In this document: positions 25,834 to 34,558 of the stretch, one piece after another | Numbering within the stretch: the stretch's first letter is position 1 | How the letters are laid out: every line of letters begins with the position of its first letter | Assembly: GCF_000730665.1 (NCBI RefSeq) | Contig: NZ_BBIV01000027.1 | Span: 1 to 64,000 of the forward strand | DNA length: 64,000 bases | Reading direction: 5' to 3' | Source of the DNA: Pseudomonas plecoglossicida NBRC 103162 = DSM 15088 | GTDB lineage: Bacteria > Pseudomonadota > Gammaproteobacteria > Pseudomonadales > Pseudomonadaceae | Notes under the pieces: model-generated | The model's database searches: none | Told to the model about the DNA's origin: nothing | Seen by the model: only the letters and a program-made list of their open reading frames with translations | Program-made: the position numbers and the translations under genes

Positions 25834-28491
25834 ATGCGTACCGAACAACCGCGAGTGATCTACCTCAAGGACTACCAGGCGCCCGAGTACCTGATCGACG
25901 AGACGCACCTGACCTTCGAGCTGTTCGAGGACCACACCCTGGTCCATGCGCAACTGGTCATGCGTCGCAACCCGGCACGCGGTGCCGGCCTGCCGCCGCT
26001 GGTGCTCGACGGTCAGCAGATCGAACTGCTGCGCGCCGCGCTGGACGATCAGCAACTGCAGGCAAGCGACTACCAGCTCGAGGCCGACAGCCTGACGGTG
26101 CAGCCCAAGGCCGAGCGCTTCACCCTCGACACCAGCGTGAAGATCCATCCGGAGAGCAACACTGCACTGGAAGGCCTGTACAAGTCCGGCAAGATGTTCT
26201 GCACCCAGTGCGAAGCCGAGGGTTTCCGCAAGATCACCTACTACCTCGACCGCCCGGACGTGATGAGCACCTTCACCACCACGGTGATCGCCGAGCAGCA
26301 CCGCTACCCGGTGCTGCTGTCCAACGGCAACCCGATCGGCAGTGGTCCGGCCGAAGACGGCCGCCACTGGGCGACCTGGGAAGACCCGTTCATGAAACCG
26401 GCCTACCTGTTTGCCCTGGTGGCCGGTGACCTCTGGTGCGTGGAAGACAGTTTCACTCGCCAGTCCGGCCGCGACGTGACCCTGCGCATCTACGTCGAGC
26501 CCGAGAACATCGACAAGTGCGACCACGCCATGGTCAGCCTGAAGAAGTCCATGCGTTGGGATGAAGAGGTCTACGGTCGCGAGTACGACCTGGACATCTT
26601 CATGATCGTCGCGGTCAACGACTTCAACATGGGCGCCATGGAAAATAAGGGCCTGAACATCTTCAACTCCAGCTGCGTGCTGGCCCGCGCCGAAACCGCC
26701 ACCGATGCTGCTCACCAGCGGGTCGAAGGCGTGGTTGCCCACGAGTACTTCCACAACTGGTCGGGCAACCGCGTGACCTGCCGTGACTGGTTCCAGCTGT
26801 CGCTCAAGGAAGGCTTCACGGTGTTCCGTGATGCCGAGTTCAGCGCCGACATGAACTCGCGCACAGTCAAGCGCATCGAAGACGTTGCCTACCTGCGTAC
26901 CCACCAGTTCGCCGAAGATGCCGGCCCCATGGCCCACCCGGTGCGCCCGGACAGCTTCATCGAGATCTCCAACTTCTACACCCTGACCGTGTACGAGAAG
27001 GGTGCCGAAGTGGTGCGCATGGTCCGCACTCTGCTGGGCGCCGAGGGCTTTCGCAAAGGCAGCGACCTGTACTTCGAGCGCCATGATGGCCAGGCGGTGA
27101 CCACCGACGACTTCATCAAAGCCATGGAAGACGCCAACGGCGTCGACCTGACCCAGTTCAAGCGCTGGTACAGCCAGGCTGGCACGCCGCGGCTGGAGGT
27201 CAGCGAAGCCTTTGATGCCGCCGCGCAGACCTACAGCCTGAGCTTCCGCCAGAGCTGCCCGGCAACCCCTGACAAGGGCGAGAAGCTGCCGTTCGTGATC
27301 CCGGTGGAGCTGGGCCTGCTGGATGCCCAGGGCAATGACCTGCCGCTGCGCCTGGCGGGCGAGTCGGCCGCCGTCGGCAGCAGCCGCGTACTGTCGGTGA
27401 CCGAAGCCGAGCAGACCTTCACCTTCGAGGGCATCACGGCCAAACCGTTGCCCTCGCTGCTGCGCGGTTTCAGCGCGCCGGTGAAGCTGAGCTTCCCCTA
27501 CGACCGCGACCAGCTGATGTTCCTCATGCAGCATGACAGCGACGGCTTCAACCGCTGGGAAGCGGGGCAGCAGTTGTCGGTGCAGGTGCTGCAGGAGCTG
27601 ATCGGCCAGCACCAGCGCGGTGAAGCGCTGAAGCTCGATCAGCGCCTGATCACTGCCTTGGGCACCGTGCTGGGCAATGCCGCGCTGGACGCTGCCATGG
27701 TCGCCGAGATGCTTTCGCTGCCGGGTGAGGCGTACCTCACCGAGATCAGCCAGGTGGCGGACGTCGATGCCATCCACGCCGCCCGCGAGTTCGCCCGCCA
27801 GCAGATCGCCGAGCAGCTGTTCGAGGCCCTGTGGGCGCGCTACCAGGCCAACCGCGAAGTGTCGCGCAACACGCCTTACGTTGCCGCGGCCGAGCACTTC
27901 GCCCGCCGCAGCCTGCAGAACATCGCCTTGTCGTACCTGATGCAGAGCGGCAAGCCGCAGGTGCTGCAAGCGACCCTGGAGCAATTCGACCAGTGCGACA
28001 ACATGACCGAACGCCTGACGGCGCTGGCCGTGCTGGTCAACTCGCCGTTCGAAGCCGAGCGCGCCAAGGCGCTGGAAAGCTTTGCCGAGCACTTCAAGGA
28101 CAACCCGCTGGTCATGGACCAGTGGTTCAGCGTGCAGGCAGCCAGTGCGTTGCCGGGCGGGCTGGCACGGGTCAAGGCGTTGATGCAGCACCCGGCGTTC
28201 ACCCTGAAGAACCCGAACAAGGTGCGGGCATTGATCGGTGCCTTTGCCGGGCAGAACCTGGTCAACTTCCATGCTGCCGATGGTTCGGGGTATCGCTTCC
28301 TGGCGGACCTGGTGATCGAACTGAATGCGCTGAACCCGCAGATCGCTTCGCGTCAACTGGCGCCGCTGACCCGCTGGCGCAAGTATGACGATGCGCGTCA
28401 GGCGCTGATGAAGGGTGAGCTGGAGCGGATCCTGGCTTCGGGTGCGCTGTCCAGCGATGTCTATGAAGTGGTGAGCAAGAGTCTGGCTTGA
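25834..28491 (+). CDS. pepN: Aminopeptidase N
   Basis: PepN is the main zinc aminopeptidase of many gammaproteobacteria, trimming N-terminal residues from peptides in the cytoplasm. The 885-residue protein has the substrate-anchoring motif GAMEN and the zinc site HEYFH at residues 303-307, with the third ligand glutamate downstream in LKEGFTVF. The C-terminal half is the helical ARM-like domain of the E. coli type (M1 family). AAAAGGACCTG precedes the ATG. A strong terminator follows the stop. Confidence 0.98.
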   Translation: MRTEQPRVIYLKDYQAPEYLIDETHLTFELFEDHTLVHAQLVMRRNPARGAGLPPLVLDGQQIELLRAALDDQQLQASDYQLEADSLTVQPKAERFTLDTSVKIHPESNTALEGLYKSGKMFCTQCEAEGFRKITYYLDRPDVMSTFTTTVIAEQHRYPVLLSNGNPIGSGPAEDGRHWATWEDPFMKPAYLFALVAGDLWCVEDSFTRQSGRDVTLRIYVEPENIDKCDHAMVSLKKSMRWDEEVYGREYDLDIFMIVAVNDFNMGAMENKGLNIFNSSCVLARAETATDAAHQRVEGVVAHEYFHNWSGNRVTCRDWFQLSLKEGFTVFRDAEFSADMNSRTVKRIEDVAYLRTHQFAEDAGPMAHPVRPDSFIEISNFYTLTVYEKGAEVVRMVRTLLGAEGFRKGSDLYFERHDGQAVTTDDFIKAMEDANGVDLTQFKRWYSQAGTPRLEVSEAFDAAAQTYSLSFRQSCPATPDKGEKLPFVIPVELGLLDAQGNDLPLRLAGESAAVGSSRVLSVTEAEQTFTFEGITAKPLPSLLRGFSAPVKLSFPYDRDQLMFLMQHDSDGFNRWEAGQQLSVQVLQELIGQHQRGEALKLDQRLITALGTVLGNAALDAAMVAEMLSLPGEAYLTEISQVADVDAIHAAREFARQQIAEQLFEALWARYQANREVSRNTPYVAAAEHFARRSLQNIALSYLMQSGKPQVLQATLEQFDQCDNMTERLTALAVLVNSPFEAERAKALESFAEHFKDNPLVMDQWFSVQAASALPGGLARVKALMQHPAFTLKNPNKVRALIGAFAGQNLVNFHAADGSGYRFLADLVIELNALNPQIASRQLAPLTRWRKYDDARQALMKGELERILASGALSSDVYEVVSKSLA

Positions 28492-28498
28492 TAGCCAG

Positions 28499-28525
28499 TG
28501 GGGCCGCACAGCGGCCCCATTCTTT
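28499..28525 (+). terminator. Terminator after pepN
   Basis: GGGGCCGC (28500-28507) pairs with GCGGCCCC (28511-28518), extended by a T-A pair, around the loop ACA, followed by TTCTTTT. Confidence 0.8.
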
Positions 28526-28663
28526 TGGTTAACAAAACATAACGCAGCGCGCGTTGAAATCCCCCAACCCCCGCCGATACGATGACCCCAGCTATTGCAG
28601 GCCTCTACCACAGGCTTTTCGCAGTAGCAAAGACCCACTAAACAAGAACAAACGGGGGCGGTC

Positions 28664-29704
28664 ATGAGGGAACGGGTAATGTCGCAGGCCAGGCGTGGTG
28701 CCTGGCCGTTGGCGGCTGGCGCGATGCTGGCGCTGGCACTGGGCATGTGGGCCGACATCGCGCAAGCGGCCGCTGCCGAGGAGTATTCGAGCGAGTCGGC
28801 CAAGGCCAGCCAGAGCCTGCTGATCGATGCCGCCCATGCCGGCCAGCGCCTGGTGGTGGTCGGTGATCGCGGCCACATCCTGTTCTCCGACGACCAGGGC
28901 AAGACCTGGACCCAGGCCCGCGTACCTACCCGGCAACTGCTCACCGCCGTGTTCTTCCTCGACGACAAGCGCGGCTGGGCGGTCGGTCACGACGCGCAGA
29001 TCCTCACCAGCAGCGACGGCGGGGCAACCTGGACCAAGCAGTTCGAAGACCTTGGCCGTGAAGCGCCATTGCTCGATATCGCCTTCCTCGACGCCCAGCA
29101 GGGCATTGCCGTGGGTGCCTACGGCGCCTTGCTGGAAACCGCCGATGGCGGCCAGCACTGGCAGGACGTCAGCGAGCGCCTGGACAACCCCGACCAGTTG
29201 CACCTCAACGGCATTGCCGTGGTCAAGGACGCCGGGCTGTTCATCGTTGGCGAGCAGGGCAGCCTGTACCGCTCCAGCGACAACGGCCAGACCTGGGCCA
29301 AGGTCGAAAGCCCCTACGAGGGCTCGCTGTTCGGTGTGATCGGTACCGCCCATGCCCGCACGCTGCTGGCCTACGGCCTGCGCGGCAACCTGTTCCGCTC
29401 CACCGATTTTGGCGACAGCTGGCAACCGATCGCGCTCAAGGCGGCGCGCGGCACCCTCGAATTCGGCCTGGCGAGCGCTACGCTACTCGATGATGGCAGC
29501 CTGGTACTGGTCGGCAATGGCGGCAGCGTGCTGCGCAGCCATGACGACGGGCAGACCTTCAGCGTCTACAACCGCGCCGACCGCATCGCGCTGGCCGGTG
29601 CCAGCGGCCTGGCCAACGGTGGCCTGCTGCTGGTAGGGCAGGGAGGTGTACACCTGGCCACCGCCGAAGGTGCCGAGCCGACCGACAAGGAGCCACGTCC
29701 ATGA
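28664..29704 (+). CDS. YCF48/BNR-repeat beta-propeller protein, exported
   Basis: This 346-residue protein has a signal peptide (about residues 1-38, ending in AQAAAAE) and then about six repeats of the BNR type, seen as SDDQGKTW, SSDGGATW, TADGGQHW, SSDNGQTW, STDFGDSW and SHDDGQTF. Such YCF48-related proteins fold as beta-propellers and occur beside MMPL/RND permeases in Pseudomonas. The stop overlaps the start of the downstream permease gene (ATGA), so they are coupled and probably act together in the envelope. The substrate is unknown. An ATG at 28679 is an alternative start. Confidence 0.85.
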   Translation: MRERVMSQARRGAWPLAAGAMLALALGMWADIAQAAAAEEYSSESAKASQSLLIDAAHAGQRLVVVGDRGHILFSDDQGKTWTQARVPTRQLLTAVFFLDDKRGWAVGHDAQILTSSDGGATWTKQFEDLGREAPLLDIAFLDAQQGIAVGAYGALLETADGGQHWQDVSERLDNPDQLHLNGIAVVKDAGLFIVGEQGSLYRSSDNGQTWAKVESPYEGSLFGVIGTAHARTLLAYGLRGNLFRSTDFGDSWQPIALKAARGTLEFGLASATLLDDGSLVLVGNGGSVLRSHDDGQTFSVYNRADRIALAGASGLANGGLLLVGQGGVHLATAEGAEPTDKEPRP

Positions 29705-32100
29705 CCAGCAGGGAGAGCATCACCATGCACCCGCATCACCAGGACAAGGCCACGCTGCTGGAGCGCCTGATCTTCAACAACCGCCCGGTGGTCATCGCCC
29801 TGTGCGTGCTGGTCAGCATTTTCCTGTTCTGGCAGGCCACGCAGATCCGCCCTTCGACCAGCTTCGAGAAGATGATCCCGCTGGAGCACCCGTTCATCGA
29901 ACAGATGATGGAGCACCGCAACGACCTGGCCAACCTCGGCAACACCGTGCGCATCTCGGTCGAGGCGGTGAACGGCGATATCTTCGACAAGGACTACATG
30001 GAGACCCTGCGGCAGATCCATGACGAGGTGTTCTACATCCCGGGTGTCGACCGCGCCGGCCTCAAGTCGCTGTGGAGCCCGAGCGTGCGTTGGAGCGAGG
30101 TCACCGAGGAGGGCTTCTCCGGTGGCGAGGTGATCCCCAACACCTACAACGGCTCGGCGCAGAGCCTCGATACGTTGCGCGACAACGTGCTCAAGTCCGG
30201 CCAGGTCGGGCGCCTGGTGGGCAACAACTTCAAGTCCAGCATCGTCGACATCCCGCTGCTGGAAAGCTTCCCCGACCCGCAGGACCCGGGCAGGCAGGTC
30301 AAGCTCGACTACCAGAAGTTCTCCCACCAGCTCGAAGCGCAGATCCGCGACAAGTTCCAGGTGCAGAACCCCAACGTGAAGATCCACATCGTCGGTTTCG
30401 CCAAGAAAGTTGGCGACCTGATCGACGGCCTGGTGATGGTGGCGATGTTCTTCGGCGTGGCCCTGGTCATCACCTGGATCCTGCTGTACTGGTTCACCTG
30501 GTGCATCCGCAGCACCATCGCCGTGCTGATCACCACCCTGGTGGCGGTGGTCTGGCAGCTGGGCCTGATGCATGCGGTAGGCTTCGGCCTGGACCCATAC
30601 TCGATGCTGGTGCCATTCCTGATCTTCGCCATCGGCATCTCCCACGGGGTGCAGAAGATCAACGGCATCGCCTTGCAGTCGAGTGACGCCGACAATGCCC
30701 TGACCGCTGCCCGGCGCACCTTCCGCCAGCTGTTCCTGCCGGGGATGATCGCCATCCTGGCCGACGCGGTGGGCTTCATCACCTTGCTGATCATCGACAT
30801 CGGCGTGATCCGCGAACTGGCCATCGGCGCCTCGATCGGCGTGGCGGTGATCGTCTTTACCAACCTGATCCTCTTGCCGGTGGCGATTTCCTATGTCGGC
30901 ATCAGCAAGAAGGCCGTCGAGCGCAGCAAGAAGGACGCTACCCGCGAGCATCCGTTCTGGCGCCTGCTGTCGAACTTCGCCAGTGCCAAGGTGGCGCCGG
31001 TGTCTGTGATCCTGGCCCTGATGATGTTCGGCGGTGGCCTGTGGTACAGCCAGAACCTGAAGATCGGCGACCTCGACCAGGGCGCGCCTGAACTGCGCCG
31101 CGACTCGCGCTACAACCAGGACAACAGCTTCATCATCAGCAATTACTCGACCAGCTCGGACGTGCTGGTGATCATGGTCAAGACCCCGGCGGAGAGCTGC
31201 TCGATCCACTCCACCATGGCGCCGATCGACGAGCTGATGTGGACCATGGAGAACACCCCGGGCGTGCAGTCGGCGATTTCCCTGGTCACCGTGTCCAAGC
31301 AGGTGATCAAGGGCATGAACGAGGGCAGCCTGAAATGGGAGACCCTGTCGCGCAACCCGGACATCCTCAACAACTCCATCGCCCGTGCCGACGGCCTGTA
31401 CAACGCCGACTGCTCGCTGGCGCCGGTGCTGGTGTTCCTCAACGACCACAAGGCCGAGACCCTGGAGCGGGTCACCCAGGTGGCCAAGACGTTCGCCGAC
31501 AGCCACAACAAGGATGGCCTGCAGTTCCTGCTGGCGGCCGGTAATGCGGGAATCGAGGCAGCGACCAACGAGGTGATCAAGTCGGCCGAGCTGACCATCC
31601 TGGTGCTGGTGTACATCTGCGTGGCGGTGATGTGCCTGATCACCTTCCGCTCCTTCGCCGCCACCTTGTGCATCGTCCTGCCGCTGGTGCTGACTTCGGT
31701 GCTGGGCAACGCGCTGATGGCGTTCATGGGCATCGGCGTGAAGGTCGCCACCTTGCCGGTGGTGGCGCTGGGCGTGGGCATCGGTGTGGACTACGGCATC
31801 TACATCTACAGCCGCCTGGAAAGCTTCCTGCGTGCCGGCCTGCCGCTGCAGGAGGCGTACTACGAAACCCTGCGCTCGACCGGCAAGGCGGTACTGTTCA
31901 CCGGCCTGTGCCTGGCCATCGGTGTGTGCACCTGGATCTTCTCGGCGATCAAGTTCCAGGCCGACATGGGGCTGATGCTGACCTTCATGCTGCTGTGGAA
32001 CATGTTCGGTGCATTGTGGCTGCTGCCGGCGCTGGCGCGGTTCCTGATCAAGCCGGAGAAGATGGTGGGCAAGGCGGGGGGCTCGATCTTCGCCCATTGA
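29701..32100 (+). CDS. RND-superfamily (MMPL) permease
   Basis: This 799-residue protein has the MMPL/RND layout: one membrane helix near residue 30, a periplasmic domain, five helices around 235-400, a second periplasmic domain, and five more helices around 620-790. The pattern GVGIGVDYGIYIYSR near residue 690 and the sterol-sensing-like GISHGVQKING are typical. This family exports lipids or hydrophobic compounds, and the YCF48-linked branch is often found with DUF1302 and DUF1329 genes, which are absent here. It starts inside the end of the propeller gene. The substrate is unknown. Confidence 0.88.
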   Translation: MTSRESITMHPHHQDKATLLERLIFNNRPVVIALCVLVSIFLFWQATQIRPSTSFEKMIPLEHPFIEQMMEHRNDLANLGNTVRISVEAVNGDIFDKDYMETLRQIHDEVFYIPGVDRAGLKSLWSPSVRWSEVTEEGFSGGEVIPNTYNGSAQSLDTLRDNVLKSGQVGRLVGNNFKSSIVDIPLLESFPDPQDPGRQVKLDYQKFSHQLEAQIRDKFQVQNPNVKIHIVGFAKKVGDLIDGLVMVAMFFGVALVITWILLYWFTWCIRSTIAVLITTLVAVVWQLGLMHAVGFGLDPYSMLVPFLIFAIGISHGVQKINGIALQSSDADNALTAARRTFRQLFLPGMIAILADAVGFITLLIIDIGVIRELAIGASIGVAVIVFTNLILLPVAISYVGISKKAVERSKKDATREHPFWRLLSNFASAKVAPVSVILALMMFGGGLWYSQNLKIGDLDQGAPELRRDSRYNQDNSFIISNYSTSSDVLVIMVKTPAESCSIHSTMAPIDELMWTMENTPGVQSAISLVTVSKQVIKGMNEGSLKWETLSRNPDILNNSIARADGLYNADCSLAPVLVFLNDHKAETLERVTQVAKTFADSHNKDGLQFLLAAGNAGIEAATNEVIKSAELTILVLVYICVAVMCLITFRSFAATLCIVLPLVLTSVLGNALMAFMGIGVKVATLPVVALGVGIGVDYGIYIYSRLESFLRAGLPLQEAYYETLRSTGKAVLFTGLCLAIGVCTWIFSAIKFQADMGLMLTFMLLWNMFGALWLLPALARFLIKPEKMVGKAGGSIFAH

Positions 32101-32106
32101 GTGAAG

Positions 32107-32150
32107 GGGGCCGCTTCGCGGCCCGATCGCGGGCAAGCCCGCTCCTACAG
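32107..32150. repeat. REP element downstream of the permease gene
   Basis: GGGCCGCTTCGCGGCCC at 32109-32125 is followed by GATCGCGGGCAAGCCCGCTC at 32125-32144 and CTACAG. This is the same design as the intergenic REP at 19260 and probably helps end the transcript. Confidence 0.75.
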
Positions 32151-32172
32151 CTGCAAAGCAGCCCCTGGCCGG

Positions 32173-32178
32173 TATAAT
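32173..32178 (+). promoter_or_regulatory. Probable -10 element of the DUF5629-like gene
   Basis: A perfect TATAAT hexamer lies 28 bases before the start codon. I see no good -35 at 16-18 bases upstream. Confidence 0.4.
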
Positions 32179-32206
32179 GCCGGCTAAATATTATCTCGGT
32201 ACCCCT

Positions 32207-32497
32207 ATGTCCCCCCTCGCCACCGCCCTCGCATCCTGCGACATGCTGCTGATCGACGACCTGCACGCCTTCGAATTCACCTGCGACGAAACCGGCCTCA
32301 CAGTCGAATGCATGGACGGCCGCCAATTGCGCCGCTGGTCCTTCACCGCCGAGCAGGTCGCCGCCGCCACCGGCGCAGGTGAGCAGTGGCAACTCAGCGA
32401 TGCCCAAGGCGAGCATCGTCTAGTCTGTATGAGTGCCTTTAGCGCCCCGGATGAGGACGAAGATGAACCGGATCTGGACGAGCCTGCTGACCGCTAG
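32207..32497 (+). CDS. Small conserved protein, DUF5629-like
   Basis: This acidic 96-residue protein begins MSPLATALASCDMLLIDDLH and ends in a run of Asp and Glu. It resembles, from memory, a short Pseudomonas-restricted family labelled DUF5629; I hold this with low confidence. There is no signal peptide or membrane helix. I chose the ATG at 32207; an earlier in-frame start at 32177 would fall on the -10 hexamer. The last 35 bases overlap the start of the lactonase gene in another frame, suggesting coupling. Confidence 0.65.
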   Translation: MSPLATALASCDMLLIDDLHAFEFTCDETGLTVECMDGRQLRRWSFTAEQVAAATGAGEQWQLSDAQGEHRLVCMSAFSAPDEDEDEPDLDEPADR

Positions 32498-33593
32498 CCT
32501 GATGAGCCTGACCCTCACCACCCATGCCGCCACCTTGTTGGTCGGCAGTTACACCGACGGCGCGAGCCAGGGCATCTACCGCTACGCGTTCGACAGCAAG
32601 AGCGGGCAGATCGCCCCCAAGCCACTGCAAGTGGTGAAGAGCACCAGCCCGTCGTGGCTGGTGCTCTCGGCCGATCAGCGGCAACTGTTCGCGGTCAACG
32701 AAACCGTCCAGGGCCACGCCAGCAGCTTCAGCGTCAGCAGCAAGGGCGAGATCAAGCCGCTCAACCAGGTCGCCACCCGTGGCGACGAGCCGACCCATGC
32801 CAGCCTCAGCCGTGACCAGCGCTACCTGTTCGTCGCCAACTATTCCGTCGCCCCCGATCCGGGTGGCAGCCTGGTGGTGATCCCGGTCGCCAAGGACGGC
32901 AAGCTCAAGGATGTGCTGCAGCAACTGCGACACAAGCCCAGTGGCGTGAACCCCGAGCGCCAGGCCGGTGCCCATGTGCATTCGCTGGTACTGTCGCCCG
33001 ATGGCCTGCACCTGTACGCCTGTGACCTGGGGGCCGACAAGGTGTTCATCTATCGTTACGACGGCGCCAGCCCTGATCATCCGTTGAGCCCGGCGATCCC
33101 GGCCTCGGTGGACCTGCCGCCTGGCAGCGGGCCGCGCCATCTGCTGTTCGATGCCAAGGGCCAGCATGCCTACCTGACGCTGGAGATGAGCGCCGAGGTG
33201 GTCATGTTCGATATCCAGGACGATGCCCTGGTCGAACGCCAGCGCCTGCCGTTGACCGACCGCCAGGAGTCGTCGGCCAAGGCTGCCGGCGGGCTGCACC
33301 TGTCGGCGGATGGGCGTTTCCTGTATGTCAGCAATCGCGGCACCGCCAACGAGATCGTGGTGTTCGGCGTGGCCACGGAGAATGGCCAGCTGAGCTTCCT
33401 GCAACGCCGCTCGGTGGAGGGCGATCACCCGCGTGAGTTCGCCCTGGACCCGAGTGACAATTTCCTGTTGGTGGCCAACCAGAAGAGCAACCAGGTCGTG
33501 GTCATGCGCCGCGATCCGCGCAGCGGCAAGCTCGGTGAGACAGTACAGACGCTGCCCCAGGACGCGCCGTCGGACCTCAAGTTTGTCGAGTGA
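32463..33593 (+). CDS. Periplasmic lactonase, 6-phosphogluconolactonase-like propeller
   Basis: This 376-residue protein has a signal peptide (about residues 1-22, ending THAA) and a seven-bladed beta-propeller of the Lactonase/YbhE family, with the blade signatures LLVGSYTDGASQGIYRY, LFVANYSV, LYACDLGADKV and LYVSNRG. The family cleaves lactones such as 6-phosphogluconolactone; the export signal implies a different periplasmic substrate here. I chose the ATG at 32463, which has GAGGACGAAG upstream; an ATG at 32451 is also in frame. It overlaps the end of the upstream gene. Confidence 0.88.
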   Translation: MNRIWTSLLTASLMSLTLTTHAATLLVGSYTDGASQGIYRYAFDSKSGQIAPKPLQVVKSTSPSWLVLSADQRQLFAVNETVQGHASSFSVSSKGEIKPLNQVATRGDEPTHASLSRDQRYLFVANYSVAPDPGGSLVVIPVAKDGKLKDVLQQLRHKPSGVNPERQAGAHVHSLVLSPDGLHLYACDLGADKVFIYRYDGASPDHPLSPAIPASVDLPPGSGPRHLLFDAKGQHAYLTLEMSAEVVMFDIQDDALVERQRLPLTDRQESSAKAAGGLHLSADGRFLYVSNRGTANEIVVFGVATENGQLSFLQRRSVEGDHPREFALDPSDNFLLVANQKSNQVVVMRRDPRSGKLGETVQTLPQDAPSDLKFVE

Positions 33594-33716
33594 CTATCGA
33601 TACGCGTGATAGTCCCTACCAGCGCAATGAATTTCAGCAGGCGAGCTCAGCGGCGTAAGTTTGACCCAAGGCCCAGACAGGCCAACGTCAAACCACCGCA
33701 GTCGAGGTCAGCCCAG

Positions 33717-33896
33717 ATGAACTTCAATCTCTTCCCGGTAATTGCCGCATCCGCCATTTCCGCATCCGTGGTGCTGCCGGCCCATGCCCATGCCGACAAC
33801 AGCGCCAAGGCATCCAGCACCCACAGTTATACCGAGCAGTATCTGCGTCAGAGCGCCCATTTCCATGCCGCCTTGAGTGGCAAGCACCACCCTTGA
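33717..33896 (+). CDS. Small exported protein of unknown function
   Basis: This 59-residue protein begins with a clear signal peptide, MNFNLFPVIAASAISASVVL followed by PAHAHA, so the mature peptide is about 34 residues and is rich in His, Ser and Ala. TCGAGGTC lies upstream of the ATG. No family is recognised. An upstream in-frame GTG would add a stretch that looks non-coding. It is followed by a REP-like element and then the convergent GST gene. Confidence 0.6.
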   Translation: MNFNLFPVIAASAISASVVLPAHAHADNSAKASSTHSYTEQYLRQSAHFHAALSGKHHP

Positions 33897-33910
33897 AAGC
33901 TGCACCGACC

Positions 33911-33957
33911 CGTGTGGGAGCCGGCTTGTCGTGGCGACGAACCGCGGCGATAGCGCC
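33911..33957 (+). repeat. REP-like element between two convergent genes
   Basis: GTGTGGGAGCCGGCTTGTCG is followed by TGGCGACGAACCGCGGCGATAGC. The first part matches the REP core, the second is diverged. Confidence 0.55.
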
Positions 33958-33964
33958 AGTGAAT

Positions 33965-34558
33965 TCAGCGAGCCATCACTGACGTGAACAGTTCCGAAGC
34001 CAACCACCCCTCCAGCCAGCTCCGCACCCGCGGATAAGCCGCCTCGGCGAACCACTGCGGTTCGACCCCGGCAAACTGGCGCATCAGGGGCAGCAAGGCG
34101 GCATCGGCCAGGCTCGGGTGGTCGGTCAGCAGGTAGGGCCGGCATTCGAGCAGCCCTTCGAGTACTGCCAGCCAGGCCTCGGCCTGCTGGCGGTAATGCG
34201 CCCGTGAGTGCTCGGGATAGCGCTCGGCATACTTGTACAGGTTCACCTGTACCTTGAATTCGCTGTCGTTTCGGGCGATCAGTGCATCGGCCTGCAAAGC
34301 GGCGGCAGGGTCGGCCTGCAGGCGCCAGTCCTGCGGGTCGTGCCGTTGCAGCGCCCAGCGCATGATGTCCAGGCTCTCTTCCAGCACACCGTCCCCCGTG
34401 TCGAGCACCGGCACCGTCCCCTTGGACGACAAGGCCAGCAATGCTGCCGGCTTGTTCTTCATCGCCACTTCGCAGATCCGTACCTCACAGCCGGCGTAGC
34501 GCAACGCCAGCCGCGCGCGCATGGCCCAGGGGCAGCGGCGGAACGAGTAGAGGATCAC
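33965..34558 (-). CDS. Glutathione S-transferase family protein
   Basis: This 197-residue protein has a thioredoxin-fold N-terminal domain starting MILYSFRRCPWAMRARLAL and an all-helical C-terminal domain. The CPWA motif has a single cysteine, similar to the YfcG/omega-like bacterial GSTs that act as disulfide reductases. The conserved KGTVPVL and EESLDIM segments bind glutathione. Translation begins at a GTG that overlaps the sbcC stop (GTGA), so it is the third gene of the sbcD-sbcC operon. Its role there is unknown. Confidence 0.88.
   Translation of the reverse strand: MILYSFRRCPWAMRARLALRYAGCEVRICEVAMKNKPAALLALSSKGTVPVLDTGDGVLEESLDIMRWALQRHDPQDWRLQADPAAALQADALIARNDSEFKVQVNLYKYAERYPEHSRAHYRQQAEAWLAVLEGLLECRPYLLTDHPSLADAALLPLMRQFAGVEPQWFAEAAYPRVRSWLEGWLASELFTSVMAR

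Noticed and set aside
25774..28968. 1064-codon minus-strand frame opposite pepN
   Set aside because: pepN has full catalytic motifs on the plus strand; the antisense frame has no recognisable domain and spans two genes and a terminator.
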